Assembly (NCBI GenBank): GCA_003132645.1
Contig: PKYM01000093.1
Location: 9,952-29,281, forward strand
Origin: Actinomycetota bacterium
GTDB lineage: Bacteria; Actinomycetota; Thermoleophilia; UBA2241
DNA length: 19,330 bases
Reading direction: 5' to 3'
Shown here: positions 15,159 through 19,330 of the stretch, in pieces
Layout: each line of letters begins with the position of its first letter
Position numbering within the stretch: position 1 is the first letter of the stretch
Position numbers and translations under genes: made by a program
Notes under the pieces: model-generated
Database searches by the model: none
Told to the model about the DNA's origin: nothing
Seen by the model: the letters and a program-made list of their open reading frames with translations, nothing else

Positions 15159-16061
15159 ATGCCGGGCTTCGCGGCGAGCGAGACCGAGGCCGGCCTGCGG
15201 CTCGATGTCGCTCTGGCACGGCGGCTCGGCCAGAGCCGTGCCGGTGCGCAGCGCCTGATCGAGTCCTCGGCGGTCACGATCGACGGCCGTGTGGTCGACA
15301 AGGGACACCTCCTGCGCATGGGGGAGACGGTCGCCTACGTGCTGCCGCCGCCCCGCCCCACGGCGCTGCGCGCCGAGGACGTCCCCTACACGCTGGTCTT
15401 CGAAGACGCGGCACTGCTGGTCGTCGACAAGCCCGCCGGCGTTGTGGTGCACCCGGCGCCCGGTCACGAGCACGGCACGCTGGTCCAGGGCCTTTTGTCC
15501 CGCGGCATCGCCGGCGGCCACGAGTCGCGACCCGGCATCGTGCATCGCCTCGACCGCGACACCTCGGGGCTGCTGATCGTGGCACGCACCCCCGACGCGC
15601 ACCGCCGCCTGGTGAGCCAGATGGCCCGCCGCGAGATCGCGCGCCGCTATGTGGCGCTGCTGGCCGGCGCGCTGCCCCAGGACGAGGGCACAGTCGACGC
15701 GCCGCTCGGCCGGCATGTGCGTGACCGCAAGCGCATGTCGATCCACACCACCCGGCCGCACCGCGCGGTCACCCATTTCGTCGTGCGCGAGCGGCTGCCC
15801 GGCTATACGCTGCTCGACGTGCGCCTCGAGACCGGCCGCACCCACCAGATCAGGGTGCATTTCGCCGCCCTGGGCTACCCGGTCGCCGGCGACACCACCT
15901 ATGGCGACAGGACACGCCGTCCGGCCGGCCTCACGCGCCAATTCCTGCACGCCGCCCATCTCGAGTTCGCCCACCCGCTGAGCGGCGAGCCGTTGTCGTT
16001 CGACGCGCCTCTGCCGGCCGATCTCGCCGTCTTCCTGACCGCTCTCAGAGGCAGCCCCTAG
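15159..16061 (+). CDS. rluD: RluA/RluD family 23S rRNA pseudouridine synthase
   Basis: The 300-residue enzyme isomerises uridine to pseudouridine in rRNA; RluD is the likeliest member given its place after lspA. An N-terminal S4 RNA-binding domain (about 10-60) precedes the catalytic domain with VVDKPAGVVVHP (88-99), HRLDRDTSGLLI (129-140) containing catalytic Asp132, ARRYVALL, and LETGRTHQIRVH. ATG 15159 is preferred although the frame is open upstream, because it starts right before the S4 domain and seven bases after the lspA stop. The exact modified uridine is inferred from synteny only. Confidence 0.9.
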   Translation: MPGFAASETEAGLRLDVALARRLGQSRAGAQRLIESSAVTIDGRVVDKGHLLRMGETVAYVLPPPRPTALRAEDVPYTLVFEDAALLVVDKPAGVVVHPAPGHEHGTLVQGLLSRGIAGGHESRPGIVHRLDRDTSGLLIVARTPDAHRRLVSQMARREIARRYVALLAGALPQDEGTVDAPLGRHVRDRKRMSIHTTRPHRAVTHFVVRERLPGYTLLDVRLETGRTHQIRVHFAALGYPVAGDTTYGDRTRRPAGLTRQFLHAAHLEFAHPLSGEPLSFDAPLPADLAVFLTALRGSP

Positions 16062-16105
16062 AGCCGCTTGGACGCTACTTCTGACCGGCTCCGCAGGCGC
16101 GCTCC

Positions 16106-16134
16106 TTGACCGCGCGGGGCCGGCGGACTACAGT
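16106..16134 (+). promoter_or_regulatory. Sigma70-type promoter of the pyrimidine operon
   Basis: TTGACC (16106-16111) and TACAGT (16129-16134) are separated by exactly 17 bases. The predicted transcription start is near A16141, two bases before the PyrR hairpin. The stretch from the rluD stop (16061) to here shows only a loose GAGCCG/CGGCTC inverted repeat with a 19-base loop and no U-tract. Confidence 0.65.
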
Positions 16135-16142
16135 CGACTAAA

Positions 16143-16174
16143 CCTTTAATCCAGGTCCCGAGAGACCGGAAAGG
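16143..16174 (+). promoter_or_regulatory. PyrR-binding RNA hairpin (pyr operon leader)
   Basis: CCTTT (16143-16147) pairs with AAAGG (16170-16174). Above an unpaired AAT, CC (16151-16152) pairs with GG (16168-16169). Above a bulged A (16153), GGTC (16154-16157) pairs with GACC (16164-16167), closing a CCGAGA hexaloop (16158-16163). The hexaloop fits the CNGNGA rule, and the bulged A and internal bulge also match known PyrR-binding loops from Bacillus, Thermus and mycobacteria. In these systems, PyrR bound to UMP or UTP stabilises this element and lowers operon expression. The 3' strand and the bases after it form the Shine-Dalgarno (AAAGGGG, 16170-16176) of the leader ORF. Confidence 0.88.
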
Positions 16175-16184
16175 GGCATTCGTG

Positions 16185-17472
<1,288 letters not shown>

Positions 17473-17476
<4 letters not shown>

Positions 17477-18792
17477 CCGTGCGCACGTGGTCCAGGGGCG
17501 GCCCGGGCGCCGATGTGCTGGTTCGCGGCGCCCGCGTCGTCGATCCGCTGGCCGGCCTCGATCAGACGCTCGACGTGCTTGTCAGAAAGGGGCGCATCGC
17601 CGCGGTCGGCAACGATCTGGCGGCGCCCGCCCGGGTGCGCGTCGTCGAAGGCGAGGGCAGGCTGCTGCTGCCGGGCTTCGTCGATCTGCACACCCATCTG
17701 CGCACGCCCGGTCGCGAAGACGAAGAAGACCTGACGACCGCATCGGCCGCCGCCGCCGCCGGTGGGTATGTCGCCATGTTCGGCATGGCCAACACCGATC
17801 CGGTCGTCGACTCGGCGGCGGTGCTCGAAGGACTGGCGCGCCGGGCCGGCGCCGAGGCGACCGTGCCCACCGGGTTCTTCGCCTCCTTGAGCCGAGACCT
17901 CGCCGGCAGGCAGCTCACCGAGATGTACGAGCTGGCGCAGGCCGGTGTGGTGGGCTTCAGCGACGACGGCAAGCCGGTGGGGAGCGCCCAGCTTCTGCGG
18001 CGCGCGTTGCAGTACGCCAAGGTGACCGACCGGTTCGTTGCCGTGCACGCCCAGGACGACTCGCTGATGGGCGGCGGCGTCATGCACGAGGGTGCGGTTT
18101 CGGCCAAGCTCGGGCTCGGCGGTATCCCCGCCATCGCTGAGAGCGCCGACGTGGCCCGCGCGCTCGAGGTGGCGCGCTACGAACAGGGTCGCCTGCACCT
18201 CTGCCACCTGAGCACGGCGCTCGCCCTCGAACACCTGGAGCGCGCCCGGGCACTCGATCTGCCGGTCTCGGCCGAGGCCTGCCCGCACCACCTGACCCTG
18301 ACCGACGAGGTCGTCACGAGCCTCGACTCCAACCTCAAGATGAACCCTCCGTTGCGCGCCGAAAGCGACCGGCGGGCCATCGTCTCGGCGCTCAGGAGCG
18401 GCCTCGTCGACTGTGTGGCGACCGACCACGCGCCCCACGCTCAGCAAGAGAAAGAGGTGCCGTTCGAGGCCGCACCGTTCGGCACGACCGGGCTCGAGAC
18501 CGCGTTTGCCGTGCTGTATGGCGAGCTCGTGCTCAAGAAGGAACTTTCGCTCGCCGTGCTCGTCACGCGCATGAGCCAGACGCCGGCCCGCCTGGCCGGT
18601 CTGCCGGTGCCGACGCTCGTGAGCGGCGAGCCGGCCGACTTTTGCCTCGCGGACGGTGCCGCGCGCTGGACGGTCGAGGCGGCCGCTCTGCACTCGAAGT
18701 CGACCAACTCGGCCTGGCTCGGCCAGACGCTGCAGGGGCGCGTGACCCTTACGGTCGCCGCCGGACGCATCGTGTTCGACGACCGTGCCTAG
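17473..18792 (+). CDS. pyrC: Dihydroorotase (type I, metal-dependent)
   Basis: PyrC cyclises carbamoyl-aspartate to dihydroorotate, using the product of PyrB. The 439-residue amidohydrolase shows GRLLLPGFVDLHTHLRTPG (62-80) with metal ligands H73 and H75, FSDDGKPVG (162-170) with the acidic metal-site aspartate, VHAQDDS with H192, CHLSTA with H245, CPHHLTLTDE (270-279), and ATDHAPH with D318. All type I active-site positions are filled, so it should be active alone or with PyrB, as in other bacteria with type I enzymes. Translation starts at GTG 17473, overlapping the pyrB stop (GTGA), with GAGGGG upstream. It overlaps carA by eight bases. Confidence 0.95.
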
Positions 18793-19330
18793 CCCGGCGC
18801 TGATCGTGCTCGAGGACGGCTCCGCCTTTCGCGGCGAGGCCGTCGCCGGCGGCGGCACGATCGGCGGCGAGATGGTCTTCAACACGGCTATGACCGGCTA
18901 CCAGGAGATCGCCACCGACCCCTCCTACTGCGGGCAGATCATCACCTACACCTTTCCGCTGAACGGCGACTACGGGGCCGACCCCTCACGCGACGAATCC
19001 GGTCAGGCACACGCCCGGGCGATCATCGCCCGCGAGATGGTCAACTACGCCTTTAACCGCACCTCGACGACGAGCTGGCTCGACTGGCTGAACGCGCACG
19101 ACGTGCTGGCCGTGGGCGGCGTAGACACGCGCGCCTTGACGCGCCACCTGCGCGACAAGGGCGCGCTGCGCGGCGTGGTCTCGACCGACGACCTCGACGT
19201 GGGCTCGCTGCGCCGCCGCGCCCAGAAGCTGCCGCGCATGGCCGGCCTCGACCTGGCCAGCGTGGTCACCTGCGGCGAACCGTCCGAGACGCCGGCCGCC
19301 GGCAGCGCTGCGGCGCTCCACGTCGTGGCC
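18785..19330 (+). CDS. carA: Carbamoyl-phosphate synthase small chain, N-terminal part (3' end outside window)
   Basis: CarA is the glutaminase subunit that passes ammonia to CarB for carbamoyl phosphate, the substrate of PyrB. The frame is open from GTG 18785 to the last base (182 codons). Its N-terminal domain is clear: LIVLEDGSAFRGEAV, GGEMVFNTAMTGYQEI, TDPSYCGQIITYTFPL, a DESGQAHARAIIARE segment, and VGGVDTRALTRHLRDKGALR. The class I amidotransferase domain with the catalytic Cys lies beyond the window. GTG 18785 overlaps the pyrC TAG by eight bases, in keeping with the tight spacing of this operon; carB probably follows. Start choice is moderately sure, family is sure. Confidence 0.94.
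   Translation, partial: MPSPALIVLEDGSAFRGEAVAGGGTIGGEMVFNTAMTGYQEIATDPSYCGQIITYTFPLNGDYGADPSRDESGQAHARAIIAREMVNYAFNRTSTTSWLDWLNAHDVLAVGGVDTRALTRHLRDKGALRGVVSTDDLDVGSLRRRAQKLPRMAGLDLASVVTCGEPSETPAAGSAAALHVVA

Noticed and set aside
16061..16091. GAGCCG/CGGCTC inverted repeat after rluD as a terminator
   Set aside because: The 19-base loop and missing U-tract make an intrinsic terminator unlikely.

Overview
The window is a GC-rich, gene-dense piece of bacterial chromosome. It has almost no intergenic space, and all but one gene lie on the + strand. An Actinomycetota-type relative is the best guess. The block pgeF-yggS-sepF-yggT-divIVA-lspA-rluD is the actinobacterial division/cell-wall neighbourhood, the SepF core resembles actinobacterial SepF, and DivIVA has the Wag31-like N terminus. 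Other traits (a DHH-CBS-nucleotidyltransferase fusion, a DUF1858 protein, a fakA-fakB pair beside rpmB) suggest a deep or non-classical branch, perhaps Thermoleophilia-like or an uncultured anaerobic class. That placement is inference. I see no mobile elements, rRNA, tRNA or CRISPR, and no gene-free stretch over 300 bases.

Layout. (1) 1-2085: riboflavin genes, the end of ribE, then ribBA and ribH. (2) 2104-2295: rpmB on the minus strand, sharing overlapping divergent promoters with a small DUF1858 gene. (3) 2387-7637: DUF1858, an Asp23/Gls24 protein, fakA, fakB and recG, mostly joined by 4-nt start/stop overlaps. The order rpmB-yloU-yloV-(degV)-recG is also found in Firmicutes. (4) 7662-14620: a DHH-CBS-tRNA/poly(A) nucleotidyltransferase, pgeF, yggS, sepF, proC, yggT, divIVA and a DUF167 gene with no ordinary start codon. 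(5) 14693-16061: lspA and an RluD-type pseudouridine synthase. (6) 16106-19330: a pyrimidine operon with promoter, PyrR-binding RNA hairpin, leader ORF, intrinsic terminator, pyrR, pyrB, pyrC and the start of carA.

The most interesting region is the head of the pyrimidine operon. The predicted transcript begins almost exactly at a near-consensus PyrR-binding hairpin. The 3' strand of that hairpin carries the Shine-Dalgarno of an 18-codon leader ORF. The leader ORF runs through an intrinsic terminator and stops over the pyrR start codon. This predicts that PyrR binding blocks leader translation, lets the terminator form and shuts the operon, with the ribosome itself acting as the antiterminator. 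The pyrR gene behind it encodes only 103 residues. It keeps the N-terminal and C-terminal segments that carry the known RNA-binding residues, but lacks about 88 central residues, including the first part of the PRPP/UMP-binding loop. This is either a real minimal PyrR, a decaying gene, or a sequence/assembly deletion. Telling these apart is the main open question in the window.

Most other genes look intact and ordinary. Exceptions are a Gln in place of a metal-ligand His in the DHBP-synthase half of RibBA, the start-less DUF167 gene, and a tandem Pro/Ala repeat in the DivIVA tail.
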